In this document: positions 38,302 to 48,690 of the stretch, one piece after another | Position numbering within the stretch: the stretch's first letter is position 1 | Layout of the letters: every line of letters begins with the position of its first letter | Notes under the pieces: generated by a model | Seen by the model: the letters and a program-made list of their open reading frames with translations, nothing else | Databases searched by the model: none | What the model was told of the DNA's origin: nothing | Position numbers and translations under genes: made by a program | From: Stenotrophomonas nematodicola | GTDB lineage: Bacteria; Pseudomonadota; Gammaproteobacteria; Xanthomonadales; Xanthomonadaceae | Direction: 5' to 3' | Length of the DNA: 64,000 bases | Assembly: GCF_009467805.1 (NCBI RefSeq) | Contig: NZ_WIAY01000001.1 | Location: forward strand, 500,982 to 564,981

Positions 38302-38781
38302 ATGCAGTTTTACGTCCTCAGTGAGCATCCCGAATGGATGCCCCTCCTCGCCCAGTGGTACTTCGACACGTGGGGGTGCCATGTGCCCGGGCACACGCTC
38401 GCCGATGAGCAGCAGCGACTCGAGGTGTTCCTGCAGGCAGACGAACTGCCGCTGCTGCTGGTCGCGGTGGACAACGACGTACCTGTCGGCGCCGCGCAAC
38501 TGAAGTTCCACGAACGCACCGAGCGTCCAGAGCGCCTGCACTGGCTGGGCGGCGTGTACGTGGCGCCCTCGCACCGTGGCACCGGCCTGGCCGCGACGCT
38601 GATCGACGCGCTGGTGGCGCGCGGCGCGGCGTTGGGCGTACGCGACCTCTACCTGCAGACCGAGGTCGATGATGGCGGCCTGTACGCCCGGCATGGGTGG
38701 CAACGGCTGGAATCGACCCGCCACGCCAGTGGCGTACCGGTGCGCATCATGTGGCGCCCGCTCGCTGCGGACGCCGGCTGA
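38302..38781 (+). CDS. GNAT-family N-acetyltransferase
   Basis: A 159-residue acyltransferase. The acetyl-CoA pyrophosphate-binding motif is seen in LGGVYVAPSHRGTGLAATLIDALVARG (near residues 85-110), and YARHGWQRLES near the C-terminus is typical. The ATG at 38302 is chosen because the family N-terminus starts there. Substrate unknown. Divergent from the araC gene. Confidence 0.88.
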   Translation: MQFYVLSEHPEWMPLLAQWYFDTWGCHVPGHTLADEQQRLEVFLQADELPLLLVAVDNDVPVGAAQLKFHERTERPERLHWLGGVYVAPSHRGTGLAATLIDALVARGAALGVRDLYLQTEVDDGGLYARHGWQRLESTRHASGVPVRIMWRPLAADAG

Positions 38782-38788
38782 GGCCGGA

Positions 38789-39076
38789 TCAGCGGAAGCG
38801 CACCGGTTGCGGCGCCGGCCGATCGGCCAGCGAGCCCAGCGTGAAGGTGTAACCGGCCTCTTCAAGCAGTTTGCGCATGCGCAGCTCGGCGCGCTTGGGA
38901 TAGGCCAGCGAGGTCGGCGCGTGCAGGGCATAGGAGGTGGACTTGCCCGGCAGCGATTCACGCGACACCGAGGACTGGTTTGTCTCGCACGCATTGGACC
39001 ACAGGTCCATCAGCGCCTTGGGTCCGATGGATTGATTGTTGCCAAGACGAAGCGTCAGCCAACGCATGTGTTCCAT
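38789..39076 (-). CDS. Small conserved protein of unknown function
   Basis: A 95-residue protein beginning MEHMRWLTLRLGNNQSIGPKALMDLW. It is rich in basic residues, has no signal peptide, and ends with a GSLADRPAPQPVRFR tail. I recognise no domain. A second ATG three codons in is possible. It ends seven bases from the convergent GNAT gene. Confidence 0.6.
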   Translation of the reverse strand: MEHMRWLTLRLGNNQSIGPKALMDLWSNACETNQSSVSRESLPGKSTSYALHAPTSLAYPKRAELRMRKLLEEAGYTFTLGSLADRPAPQPVRFR

Positions 39077-39295
39077 AGGGGATCCAAAACGGTCTCTGGT
39101 TCCGAGTATGCACCAATTCCCCCACCCCCGTACGTCACCGTCGGTAACGCCCCCGGCATCGGATTTCCGACAGTCGATCTTCATGAACACGTACCCGGCG
39201 CGGGAATCAGACGAACGGTAGTTGCAACCTCTCCGGCATCGACGCACAGTGCGCCACGCCGCCCCCGCGGCAGCCCTTGGATACCACGTGCCGCC

Positions 39296-39553
39296 ATGCC
39301 CGCCACTGCCCATCAGCAAGCGGAATTCAGGTTCGCGCGCGAGTCGCTCGCCCGGCTCTGGCGTAGCGATATGCGCCAGGCGGAGCGGTGGGCGCGGTAT
39401 GACCTGATCCGTGAGCACCTGGTACGGCAGTGGCCTGCGCAGGCCACCCGGATCGACTGCATGATGCTCGACTGGGTGAGTGCGCTGCGACACCCGGCCC
39501 CCCCGGCGGAGGCGACCGATACCGTTCGCGCCGATCCGGACTGCGCCAAATGA
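39296..39553 (+). CDS. Small hypothetical protein
   Basis: An 85-residue frame (MPATAHQQAEFRFARESLARLWRSDMRQAERWARYDLIREHLVRQW) rich in Arg, Ala and Trp and likely helical. A strong terminator begins right at its stop codon, which supports a real transcript, but the ribosome binding site is poor and no family is recognised. The 219 bases before it hold nothing else that I can support. Confidence 0.45.
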   Translation: MPATAHQQAEFRFARESLARLWRSDMRQAERWARYDLIREHLVRQWPAQATRIDCMMLDWVSALRHPAPPAEATDTVRADPDCAK

Positions 39554-39585
39554 AAACGCCCCGGCAGGCCTGCCGGGGCGTTTTC
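39552..39585. terminator. Bidirectional terminator
   Basis: A perfect 34-base palindrome with a 13-bp GC-rich core (CGCCCCGGCAGG and its complement) flanked by AAAA on the left and TTTT on the right, so it works on both strands. It separates the small gene ending at 39553 from the convergent gene ending at 39627. Confidence 0.93.
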
Positions 39586-39626
39586 GTTGGACATCCCGCC
39601 GTGCGCCACGACGGGCGTCGGTGTGG

Positions 39627-40076
39627 TCAGCGCTTCATCGCATGCTTGCGGTCGCGCATCACGGCATGGCATTCCTGCACCTGCGGCAGCAGGCGCTGAA
39701 CCTGGTCGCGTGCAGCCGGCGGAGTGTCGGCATCGGTCAGTACATCCTTGAACGCCTTCAGCAGGCGGTCTTCGGACTCTTCCAGTTCGGCGACATAGCC
39801 ATACTGCGTGTCGCCCAGCGTCGCACGCACCTTGCCGTAGAACTGCTGCATGCTGCCGACGAACGTGCCGTGATCGGCGGGCTTGCCACCGGCGGCGAGC
39901 ACCGTCGTGCTCAGCGAACGGACGATCTCGTCCTTGACGCCGGCGATGCGGGTGAAGAGCGCCGCAAGCTCGGCGTCTTCGACCTTGCCCGCCGCCTCGG
40001 TGTAGAACGCCTTGCCGTCGCGGGCAATCTCGATGAGGTCGTTCAAGCTGTGCGTGGTCTTCGATTCAATAGTCAC
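39627..40076 (-). CDS. PA2169-family four-helix-bundle protein
   Basis: A 149-residue protein of the PA2169/DUF2383 family, ferritin-like four-helix bundles often linked to stress. Signature pieces are LNDLIEIARDGKAFYTEAAGKVEDAELAALF, LAAGGKPADHGTFVGSMQQFYGKVRA and a repeated E/D-rich helix (ELEESEDRLLKAFKDVL). The start is GTG at 40076, preceded by GGAG at nine bases; nothing upstream in frame matches. Confidence 0.85.
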   Translation of the reverse strand: MTIESKTTHSLNDLIEIARDGKAFYTEAAGKVEDAELAALFTRIAGVKDEIVRSLSTTVLAAGGKPADHGTFVGSMQQFYGKVRATLGDTQYGYVAELEESEDRLLKAFKDVLTDADTPPAARDQVQRLLPQVQECHAVMRDRKHAMKR

Positions 40077-40285
40077 TGCGGTGTACTCCAGTCTGTTCCG
40101 GGAAGCCCGTGGTGTTGCTCGGGTGGAATGACTTTTCCGCATTGCAGATGATGCCCGCGTGACACGAAAATCCTGCGATTCAGCCACGTCATCGCATCGT
40201 CTGAACCATGTTCACGCCGCGTGCCGGAGACGTGTTCGCCGCCTCCACGCGGCGGCGAACACGCCCTGCTCCCGTGTGGCGTGGA

Positions 40286-41503
40286 CTACAGGCCGCGAAG
40301 GCCCAATGCGGACACACGGCCGAACGGCATCACCGTCAGTCTGTCGCAGTTGCCTGCACCGACGCCGGTCCACTTGCCGGACTTGACGATGCCGAAGCCG
40401 GAGTTCTGCCAGAACACCGCCGCACCGCTGTCGCCGCCGGTACAGGACAGTGCACTGCCCTCCACCCGTACCCAGTCCGGGTTGCAGGCGATGCTCGCCC
40501 CGCAGGTGCCTTCGGGTACGTGCGTCACCGACACCACCCGGCCACAGCTGTAGCCGGACACCGCGCCACGGAAGCACAGGTTTGAGTCCTCCATCGGTGC
40601 GGCATACATGAACATGATCGAGCGCTTGCCATACTCGCTGTTCGAACTGCCGAACACTTCCTGCGTCACGCCGTGTGGCGCCGGGATGGTGTGCCACTGC
40701 ACGTCATGACTGCCGTCGAAAATGGCATTCTGGAACGTCAGCGGGAAGGTCACCTTGGTGTTGTTCTGGGTACTGCCGTAGTTGCCGTAGATCAGCGCAT
40801 CCGGACAGTGCGCGGCGGTGATGATGCCGCGGGTGTTGGTGGCCTTGTGCAGCACGGCAAAGCCGGTGGTGCAGTAGTCATTATTGTTCTGCAGTACCGC
40901 GCCGCCGCTGGCATTGGACGCGTTGCTTTCCCTGCCCTGCGAGTGCTCCAGCTCCACCTTCAACCCGGATACGCGCTCGATTTTCGGCAGCACCCGCGCG
41001 TACCGGGCGGCCTCGTCGGCATTGCCTTCGATACTCACCACAACGCGGTTGTCGCCCGCGAAGCCGGTGATGCCCGATACGCCCGGAATCAGGCTGCGGA
41101 TCAACGGGGCGGTGTCCTTGATCCGTGTGCGGAACTCCTCCTGGGTGAAGGTGCGTCCGACACGGAATTCCACCCGCGTCTCGCCGCTCGCCGTGCGGAT
41201 CACCCGCGACGGCACCGGGCGATCGCCTTTGAGATCCACGCGGATGTACTGGTCGGGAGCGTGCATCAGCCGGATCGCGGTGAACCGCTCGGCGAACTCG
41301 CCCTGGAGATTCTCGCTGAACGGAGCCAGTTCAGCCTGGACCTGCAGCCGGCGTACCGCCTCGTCCATCGTCACCTGATCGTGGCCGGCCATGTAGGCCT
41401 TCACCGCCACCGCCAGTTCCTCGTCTGTTTCCGCGTCCTGTGCAGCGGCCACACCCGACCCTGCCACGCCCGCCACCATCAACAGCCATGCCATCCGTTT
41501 CAT
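40286..41503 (-). CDS. Secreted S1-family serine protease with propeptide
   Basis: A 405-residue preproprotease. Signal peptide MKRMAWLLMVAGVAGSGVAAAQ, then a long pro-region (residues 25-200) and a chymotrypsin-fold domain with catalytic H232 (ITAAHCP), D267 (GSHDVQW) and S359 (CTGGDSGAAVF). Six or more cysteines suggest disulfides. The ATG at 41503 with SD AGAGGA is preferred over the one five codons earlier. Resembles the streptogrisin / alpha-lytic type; substrate not predicted. Confidence 0.9.
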   Translation of the reverse strand: MKRMAWLLMVAGVAGSGVAAAQDAETDEELAVAVKAYMAGHDQVTMDEAVRRLQVQAELAPFSENLQGEFAERFTAIRLMHAPDQYIRVDLKGDRPVPSRVIRTASGETRVEFRVGRTFTQEEFRTRIKDTAPLIRSLIPGVSGITGFAGDNRVVVSIEGNADEAARYARVLPKIERVSGLKVELEHSQGRESNASNASGGAVLQNNNDYCTTGFAVLHKATNTRGIITAAHCPDALIYGNYGSTQNNTKVTFPLTFQNAIFDGSHDVQWHTIPAPHGVTQEVFGSSNSEYGKRSIMFMYAAPMEDSNLCFRGAVSGYSCGRVVSVTHVPEGTCGASIACNPDWVRVEGSALSCTGGDSGAAVFWQNSGFGIVKSGKWTGVGAGNCDRLTVMPFGRVSALGLRGL

Positions 41504-41673
41504 CTGCAGTCCTCTCATGATGTTGTCATGAGGCCCACGGCGCCGCCGCAGGCCTCGTGAACCTGCACCTTCATGTGCAGCAGAGAGAACCTATCACTCA
41601 CACCAGATGTGAAATGGGATACCAATTGCAGAACCGGCAGGCACCCATGTCCAGGAGCGCGTACCATGCCGGC

Positions 41674-42018
41674 ATGAACACACCCGATCCAGACCGCAGC
41701 GCGCCGCGCCTGCTGGGCTTCGACGTGCCCGATCTCCAGGCCGATGTCGATCCTGAGGAAGACGAGGCGATCACCGCGATGCTGGATGTCGAACCTTCGG
41801 CCCCGTGGCTCGTGGTCTTTCGCCGCCAGGTGGAAGCACTCAAGGGTGAGCTCGGCCTGGCCAGGGTGCTCATGTCGGGCCGGACGATCCGCTTCTACGG
41901 CTCGGTCGCCGACAGCCGCCGCCTGGCCAACGAAGTTGCCGGGCTGATTCACGATGTCACCGCCGAACTGCGCGGCAACGGCCGCACGCGCGCAGACGCG
42001 CACGCCCGTCGCGACTAG
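41674..42018 (+). CDS. Small conserved hypothetical protein
   Basis: A 114-residue protein (MNTPDPDRSAPRLLGFDVPDLQADVDPEEDE...) with an acidic N-terminus and a helical C-terminal half ending in a basic tail. An upstream in-frame ATG at 41647 is possible; AGGAG lies 16 bases before the chosen ATG. No domain recognised. Confidence 0.55.
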   Translation: MNTPDPDRSAPRLLGFDVPDLQADVDPEEDEAITAMLDVEPSAPWLVVFRRQVEALKGELGLARVLMSGRTIRFYGSVADSRRLANEVAGLIHDVTAELRGNGRTRADAHARRD

Positions 42019-42266
42019 GCGGCGCACCTCCGCGCTGCGTGCGGGGCCGGCGGCTGCTCGCCGGGGGGCTCTTCGCGCGGCGGCGGGTCAGGCGGCGGAT
42101 CGCGCTCGGGGGGCACTTCGTTCGGCGGCTCACGCGGTGGCGGGTCCTGCCGGATCGGTTCTTCGACCGGGGCCGGCGGCGCGGTCGGTGGCTGGCCGGG
42201 CTGTGGCACCTGCGCGACGGCATGTGACCCGGCACGGACGTGCGCGTGGGCATCGAAGACACGCAT
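42015..42266 (-). CDS. Proline-rich small protein
   Basis: An 83-residue protein, MRVFDAHAHVRAGSHAV then a run of PPxEPP-type repeats (EEPIRQDPPPREPPNEVPPERDPPPDPPPREEPP). A good ribosome binding site AGGAG lies eight bases before the ATG. It overlaps the end of the convergent gene by four bases. The low-complexity composition means it could also be a chance frame, but the start signal argues for a gene. Confidence 0.6.
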   Translation of the reverse strand: MRVFDAHAHVRAGSHAVAQVPQPGQPPTAPPAPVEEPIRQDPPPREPPNEVPPERDPPPDPPPREEPPGEQPPAPHAARRCAA

Positions 42267-42378
42267 GCGCGGTACTCCTGCGGAATGAAGCACCGAGCAT
42301 GGCCCTGGCCATGTCAACGACGGGCGAGGACACGCATCCGGCCGTACACTTCCCCGATCACACTGCGGGACGTCGACC

Positions 42379-42870
42379 ATGCGCAGAACGCTGCTCACCC
42401 TTGGACTGCTCACGGCGGCCGGCGTATCGGCGGCCCCGCCGGCTGCATCGGACCTGGCCCCTCTGGCGTGGCTGGCCGGCTGCTGGGCGCGCGACGGCGC
42501 CGACGCTGGCAGCGGCGAGCAGTGGAGCACGCCCGCGGGCGGGACGATGTTCGGCATCGGCCGCACCGTCAAGGGCGGCCGCACCGTCGGTTTCGAGTTC
42601 ATGCAACTGCGCCGGCAAGACGACGGCGCGCTGGCGTTCATCGCCTGGCCCGGCGGCCAGGACCGCACCGCGTTCCGTGCAATCCGGATCAGTGCGGAGG
42701 AAGCCCGCTTCGAGAACCTCGACAACGATTTCCCGCAGCGCGTGATCTACCGCCGCGACGGCGACACCCGCCTGCTGGCGCGCATTGAAGGAGCTATCGG
42801 CGATCCTGGCAAGGCCGTGGATTTCCCCATGACCCGCGTTGCCTGCGACACCGCGCCGTTGCCGCGCTGA
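42379..42870 (+). CDS. Exported DUF6265-like protein
   Basis: A 163-residue protein with signal peptide (TLLTLGLLTAAGVSAAP) and the core LAPLAWLAGCWARDG, EQWSTPAGGTMFGIGRTVKGG, FENLDNDFPQRVIYRR typical of a family of exported small-molecule-binding-like beta barrels. Biochemical role unknown. Confidence 0.8.
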   Translation: MRRTLLTLGLLTAAGVSAAPPAASDLAPLAWLAGCWARDGADAGSGEQWSTPAGGTMFGIGRTVKGGRTVGFEFMQLRRQDDGALAFIAWPGGQDRTAFRAIRISAEEARFENLDNDFPQRVIYRRDGDTRLLARIEGAIGDPGKAVDFPMTRVACDTAPLPR

Positions 42871-42885
42871 CGTCGCGCCGGGAAC

Positions 42886-43371
42886 TCAGTCCAGGGCCGT
42901 CAGTGTCAGCTGCATCATGGTCTCTTCCGAAGGCGCGCTGTAGTCGAGCGCATAGCGCAGCTCGACCCGGAACATATCCTCCGACGCGGTCAGCCGGGTG
43001 AACCGTGCGGTGCCCGACCAGGCATCCACGCCGGTGTTGCCCAGGTAACCCACGACGCGCTGCCCCTGCAGGCAGGCGAGCGCGCGGTTGACGTTGTATT
43101 CCATGAACTCGGTGGACGTGTTGTCCATCAGCCAGGCGCAGAACCGCGTGGCCGCGAGGTCGCCCTCGGCGTGCGTGCAACGCTTGTAATGGTTGACCAT
43201 CCAGACGCCACCGCGGACCAGCTCCACCGAGGTTGTCTGCCCGGGCGACAGTCCCTTTCCCCACGTGTCGATCTGCGCGCACATCGCGTTGTCCGACGCC
43301 TTCGGACCGGTTGCGCACGCAGCCAGCAGCAGACAGGCCGCCCCCAGCACACCGCCGTTGAATCTCATCAT
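42886..43371 (-). CDS. Lipoprotein of unknown function
   Basis: A 161-residue lipoprotein: MMRFNGGVLGAACLLLAACAT places the lipidated cysteine at residue 19, with the lipobox LAAC. The mature part carries several cysteines and a region LNVNRALACLQGQRVVGYLG-like but no named domain. The ATG at 43371 follows GGGAG. It lies 15 bases after the convergent gene's stop and 51 from the next minus-strand gene. Confidence 0.75.
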   Translation of the reverse strand: MMRFNGGVLGAACLLLAACATGPKASDNAMCAQIDTWGKGLSPGQTTSVELVRGGVWMVNHYKRCTHAEGDLAATRFCAWLMDNTSTEFMEYNVNRALACLQGQRVVGYLGNTGVDAWSGTARFTRLTASEDMFRVELRYALDYSAPSEETMMQLTLTALD

Positions 43372-43422
43372 GAGCCACTCCCTGACCGCATCGGGGAAGA
43401 GTGCCACGCGGGGCATCGAACG

Positions 43423-44208
43423 TCAGCGCTGGCGCATGCGGGTCAGGCTGGACACCGTGCCGTCGTTGCCGACCATGCACAGATGGCGTCCGTCGGCATA
43501 GTCGACGATGACTTCCATGTAGCGCTCACCGACCGGCACCTGGGTCACCAGCGCACCGTCCTCGCCCTTCCTGGCATTGCAGGCGGCCAAGGCGTTGCCA
43601 CCGCCAGCGGCAGCAGACGAACGCGTGGGCGCGGACGTATTGCGGAATACCGCCCGGCAGCCACCACTCACCCACACCGAGTGACGCGAAAGCCCCCAGG
43701 TCTGCCCCTCGATGCAGCGGGCGTGGCTGAGCTGGCGATCGACGATCACGGTGCCACGTGTGTTCATGTCGCAGGACGTCTGCCGCTGATCGTCCGATTC
43801 GCAGGTCACCTGATTGGGCAGGTTGTCATCGTCCCCGTCATCGCGGCGCGCGTCGTCATGGTGACGATGCCCCGGTGCCGTGGCGCCAGTGGCGGTGGTT
43901 ACCTGGCACACGCCGTTGGCCCCGCCCCTGCCGGTATAGGACACCTGCGCCGATCCGTCCGCACCGGTGCTCAGCGACACCTTCAGCCCGCTCCTCTCGT
44001 CACGCGCCTCGTAGTAGGTATCGCTGAAACGCTTCAGCACCGCCTCGCGGCCGTCCACATAGACCGGACCGCCCTCGTCGGCGTGGATCTGCACGCCACC
44101 CGGGCACTCGGCATTCACCCTCGGGATCGCGGCATGACTGCAGAACGGCAGCATCAGCGCACCCACCACCACGGGAACGGCAAGCATCCGGCCAATGGGA
44201 TACGGCAT
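43423..44208 (-). CDS. Exported DUF3011-containing protein
   Basis: A 261-residue secreted protein with signal peptide ending near CSHAA. An N-terminal domain (residues 30-100), a His/Asp-rich linker (HRHHDDARRDDGDDD) and a C-terminal DUF3011-type module: TCESDDQRQTSCDMNTRGTVIVDRQLSHARCIEGQTWGLSRHSVWVSGGCRAVF. DUF3011 is a cysteine-rich, secreted module of unknown function. AGGAGG precedes the ATG. The His/Asp linker may bind metal. Confidence 0.8.
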   Translation of the reverse strand: MPYPIGRMLAVPVVVGALMLPFCSHAAIPRVNAECPGGVQIHADEGGPVYVDGREAVLKRFSDTYYEARDERSGLKVSLSTGADGSAQVSYTGRGGANGVCQVTTATGATAPGHRHHDDARRDDGDDDNLPNQVTCESDDQRQTSCDMNTRGTVIVDRQLSHARCIEGQTWGLSRHSVWVSGGCRAVFRNTSAPTRSSAAAGGGNALAACNARKGEDGALVTQVPVGERYMEVIVDYADGRHLCMVGNDGTVSSLTRMRQR

Positions 44209-44285
44209 CTGCGACCTCCTGGACGCGCGGGATCGCGCCGGTCGAGTGTGTGATCCGGCGCGGGCCGTGTCCATAGGCGTGAAGA

Positions 44286-44362
44286 TGGTGACCCCGGCCC
44301 GATTCGAACGGGCGACCTTCCCCTTAGGAGGGGGACGCTCTATCCAGCTGAGCTACGGGGCC
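44286..44362 (-). tRNA. tRNA-Arg (anticodon CCT)
   Basis: A complete cloverleaf on the minus strand: acceptor GGCCCCG paired with CGGGGTC, D-arm GCTCAGCTGGATAGAGC, anticodon stem TCCCC/GGGGA with loop CTCCTAA, T-arm GCCCGTTCGAATCGGGC, and CCA encoded at the 3' end. The anticodon CCT reads the rare codon AGG. Confidence 0.97.
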
Positions 44363-44486
44363 ATGTGCGGTGCGGGCGTGCCGCGATGCCGCAGGCTGCA
44401 CGCGGCATGGCGCGCGTGCAGCCGTGAAGGATACCCACATTCAGCGGCAGGACCAAGGCCGTCGCCACGCTGCGGGTGGGCGCGGG

Positions 44487-45332
<846 letters not shown>

Positions 45333-45487
45333 TCAGATTCCTGGGGGCTTGCGAGCTGGGCGCCTATTCTACCGGCTCCCACCGGGGTGCCGGCCAGCAG
45401 GCGGCACTACGTTAGAATGGTGGTTCTGCATGCCGCACCCCACCCTGCCAGCGGCTGCGCCCTTTTTGATTCGCAACAGGAGTTTGC

Positions 45488-47020
45488 ATGTCCTCTGACC
45501 TGCTCAAGGCCCTCGGCCTCGACGCGACCAACGCTGGCACCTACCTCGGCAACGGCGAGTGGTCCACCGCCACCGACGCCGGCGTGATCACCCCGGTCAA
45601 CCCGACCACCGGCGAGGCGATCGCGCAGGTGTACGCCACCACCGACGCCGACTACGAAACCATCATCGCGCGCGCCCAGGAAGCCTTCAAAATCTGGCGT
45701 ACCACCCCGGCTCCGCGCCGTGGCGAAGCCGTGCGCCTGTGCGGTGAAGCGCTGCGCGCCCACAAGGACGCGTTGGGGTCGCTGGTTGCCCTGGAAATGG
45801 GCAAGAGCAAGCCCGAAGGCGACGGTGAAGTGCAGGAGATGATCGACATCGCCGACTTCGCCGTGGGCCAGAGCCGCATGCTGTACGGCTACACCATGCA
45901 TTCCGAACGCCCCGGCCACCGCATGTACGAGCAGTACCAGCCGCTCGGCCTGGTCGGCATCATCAGCGCGTTCAACTTCCCGGTCGCGGTGTGGGCGTGG
46001 AATTCGTTCCTGGCCACCATCTGCGGCGACATCTGCCTGTGGAAGCCGTCCAACAAGACCCCGCTGACCGCCATCGCGTCCATGCGCATCTGCAACGCGG
46101 CGCTGCGCGACGGTGGCTTCCCGGACCTGTTCTTCCTGATCAACGATGCCGGCACCGCGCTGTCGGAGAAGATGGTGGCCGACAAGCGCGTGCCGCTGAT
46201 CAGCTTCACCGGCTCGACCCAGGTCGGCCGCACGGTCGCCGAGAAGGTTGCCCATCGTCTGGGCCGCTGCCTCCTGGAACTGGGCGGCAACAACGCGATC
46301 ATCCTCGATGAAACCGCCGACCTGAAGCTGGCCATCCCCGGCATCGTGTTCGGTGCGGTCGGCACTGCCGGTCAGCGCTGCACCACCACGCGCCGCCTGA
46401 TCGTGCACGAATCCATCCATGACGACGTGCTGGCCACGCTGATCAAGGCCTACAAGCAGGTGGAGGGCAAGATCGGCGATCCGACCGACCCGGCCAACCT
46501 GATGGGCCCGCTCAACAGCGACGGCGCCGTGCAGCAGTTCCTGGCGTCCATCGAGAAGGCCAAGGCCAGCGGCGGCACCGTTGAAACCGGCGGCACCCGC
46601 ATCGACCGCGCCGGCAACTTCGTGCTGCCGGCAATCGTCACCGGTCTGAAGAACAGCGATGAGGTCGTGCAGCACGAGACCTTCGCACCGATCCTGTACG
46701 TGATGAAGTACAGCACGCTGGACGAGGCCATCGACATGCAGAACGGCGTGCCGCAGGGCCTGTCCTCGTCGATCTTCACCACCAACCTGAAGACCGCCGA
46801 GCGCTTCCTGTCGGCGGCCGGGTCGGACTGCGGCATTGCCAACGTCAACATCGGCACGTCCGGTGCGGAGATCGGCGGTGCGTTCGGTGGCGAGAAGGAC
46901 ACCGGCGGTGGTCGCGAATCCGGGTCGGATGCGTGGAAGGTCTACATGCGTCGTCAGACCAACACCATCAACTACTCCGATTCGCTGCCGCTGGCCCAGG
47001 GCATCAAGTTCGACCTGTGA
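45488..47020 (+). CDS. amaB: L-aminoadipate-semialdehyde dehydrogenase (ALDH7 family)
   Basis: NAD-dependent oxidation of alpha-aminoadipic semialdehyde (piperideine-6-carboxylate) in lysine breakdown. The 510-residue enzyme has the ALDH7-type segments [29 protein letters not shown] (Glu E264), and [12 protein letters not shown] with the catalytic C298, plus the family-typical C-terminal [37 protein letters not shown] precedes the ATG. It overlaps the next gene by four bases. Confidence 0.92.
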   Translation: MSSDLLKALGLDATNAGTYLGNGEWSTATDAGVITPVNPTTGEAIAQVYATTDADYETIIARAQEAFKIWRTTPAPRRGEAVRLCGEALRAHKDALGSLVALEMGKSKPEGDGEVQEMIDIADFAVGQSRMLYGYTMHSERPGHRMYEQYQPLGLVGIISAFNFPVAVWAWNSFLATICGDICLWKPSNKTPLTAIASMRICNAALRDGGFPDLFFLINDAGTALSEKMVADKRVPLISFTGSTQVGRTVAEKVAHRLGRCLLELGGNNAIILDETADLKLAIPGIVFGAVGTAGQRCTTTRRLIVHESIHDDVLATLIKAYKQVEGKIGDPTDPANLMGPLNSDGAVQQFLASIEKAKASGGTVETGGTRIDRAGNFVLPAIVTGLKNSDEVVQHETFAPILYVMKYSTLDEAIDMQNGVPQGLSSSIFTTNLKTAERFLSAAGSDCGIANVNIGTSGAEIGGAFGGEKDTGGGRESGSDAWKVYMRRQTNTINYSDSLPLAQGIKFDL

Positions 47021-47820
47021 TCGATTCCGCCGCCAGCCGCGAACCGGCCGGTGAACCGAAGGGTCCGCGCCTGGATTACACCGGGCGCCGGGTTCTGGTC
47101 GCCGGGGGCAGCAAGGGCATCGGGCGGGCGATGGCGCTGGCGTTCGCTGCGGCGGGCGCCCACGTCTCGGTCTGCGCGCGGGGCGAGCCTGGGCTCGCCG
47201 CGCTGCGGGCCGATGCCGTGGCGCTCGGTCTGGACCTGCATACCTGCGTGGCCGACCTGTCGCGACTGGAGGACATCGGCCGCTGGCTGGAGGACGCCGC
47301 CCACGCGCTGGGCGGCATGGATGTGCTGGTCAACAACGCAACCGGTTACGGCATGGGCGACGACGAGGCCGGCTGGGAGGCCAGCCTCTCCATCGACCTG
47401 ATGGCGGCGGTGCGCGCCTCGCGGCTGGCGCTGCCCTGGCTGGAGCGCGCCGAGCACGCCTGCATTCTCAATCTGGCGTCGATCGCCGCGCAGCAGCCGC
47501 GTCCCGGCGGCGCGCCGTACGCAGCGGCCAAGGCCGCGCTGATGCACTACACCACCTCGCAGGCGCTGGGGCTGGCGCCGCGCCGGATCCGCGTCAATGC
47601 CATCGCCCCGGGTTCCATCGAGTTCGCCGACGGCCTGTGGGCACGGCGGCGCGAACAGGACCGGGTCCTGTACGACCAGACCCTGGCACGCATCCCGTTC
47701 GGCCGCTTCGGCCGGCCGGAGGAGATCGCCCAGGCCGCGCTGTTCCTGTGCTCGCCGCTGGCGGGCTGGATCACCGGCCACACGCTCACTGTCGATGGCG
47801 GCCAGGTCCTGATGGGATGA
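47017..47820 (+). CDS. Short-chain dehydrogenase/reductase
   Basis: A 267-residue [22 protein letters not shown] nucleotide-binding motif, [12 protein letters not shown], catalytic Ser in ASIAAQQ and Tyr/Lys in [12 protein letters not shown] start inside a GTGA overlap with the dehydrogenase stop couples the two. Substrate unknown, though coupling suggests lysine or carbonyl metabolism. Confidence 0.88.
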   Translation: MIDSAASREPAGEPKGPRLDYTGRRVLVAGGSKGIGRAMALAFAAAGAHVSVCARGEPGLAALRADAVALGLDLHTCVADLSRLEDIGRWLEDAAHALGGMDVLVNNATGYGMGDDEAGWEASLSIDLMAAVRASRLALPWLERAEHACILNLASIAAQQPRPGGAPYAAAKAALMHYTTSQALGLAPRRIRVNAIAPGSIEFADGLWARRREQDRVLYDQTLARIPFGRFGRPEEIAQAALFLCSPLAGWITGHTLTVDGGQVLMG

Positions 47821-47910
47821 TGGCAGCGCAACGCCTATCATCGTCCCTGGCAGCGCCCCGGGTCTTCGGCGGCCTGGCGCCGCCGGTCGCTCTCCCATGA
47901 CGAGGTGCCC

Positions 47911-48681
47911 ATGAGCCATTCCGATTCCACCGAACGCTTCAGCAACCGCGTCGCCGACTACGTCCGCTATCGCCCCGACTACCCCCCGGCCCTGCTCGAC
48001 TGGCTGCACCAGGACATCGGCGTGTCGCCCGATACGCTGGTGGCCGACATCGGCGCAGGCACCGGCATCTCCACGCGCCTGTTCCTGGCTGCCGGCCATC
48101 CGGTGATCGCGGTGGAACCCAACGCCGCCATGCGCGCCGCCGCCGAGCAGTGGCTGAGCCCGGACTACCTCCGCCTGAAAGTGGTGGACGGCACCGCCGA
48201 AGCCACCACCCTGGCCCGCGACAGCGTCGGCCTGGTCGCCGCCGCGCAGGCGTTTCACTGGTTCGATACCGACGCGGTGCGCCAGGAATGGGCGCGCATC
48301 CTGCACCCGGGCGGCCTGGCACTGGTGTTCTGGAATTCGCGCCTGCTGGACAGCTCGCCGTTCCTGATCGGCTACGAACAACTGCTGCTCGAATTCGGCA
48401 CCGACTACACCGCCGTGGCCGAGCGCTACCAGGACGACGACACCATGCGCGCCTGGTTCGGCGACGGTCTGCGCGGCATGGCGCGGCTGCCCAACGCCCA
48501 ATGGCTGGATCTGGACGGCCTGCGCGGCCGCCTGCTGTCCTCCTCCTATGCACCGCCGGCCGGCCACCCGCGCCATGCGCCGATGCTCGATGCCCTGCAA
48601 CGCCTGTTCGACGCCCACGCGGTGGATGGACGGGTCGCCTTTGAATACCAAACCCGTGCCTTCATCGGCACGCTGGACTGA
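47911..48681 (+). CDS. Class I SAM-dependent methyltransferase
   Basis: A 256-residue methyltransferase. SAM-binding motif I is [16 protein letters not shown] (near residues 45-60), followed by [14 protein letters not shown], and the post-I motifs [13 protein letters not shown] and [12 protein letters not shown]. The ATG at 47911 follows CGAGG. Substrate unknown. Followed by pyrD nine bases later. Confidence 0.9.
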   Translation: MSHSDSTERFSNRVADYVRYRPDYPPALLDWLHQDIGVSPDTLVADIGAGTGISTRLFLAAGHPVIAVEPNAAMRAAAEQWLSPDYLRLKVVDGTAEATTLARDSVGLVAAAQAFHWFDTDAVRQEWARILHPGGLALVFWNSRLLDSSPFLIGYEQLLLEFGTDYTAVAERYQDDDTMRAWFGDGLRGMARLPNAQWLDLDGLRGRLLSSSYAPPAGHPRHAPMLDALQRLFDAHAVDGRVAFEYQTRAFIGTLD

Positions 48682-48690
48682 CTCGATCCC

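Noticed and set aside
44286-44362. tRNA-Arg as an integration site.
   Set aside because: No integrase, no direct repeat of the tRNA 3' end, and housekeeping genes on both sides.
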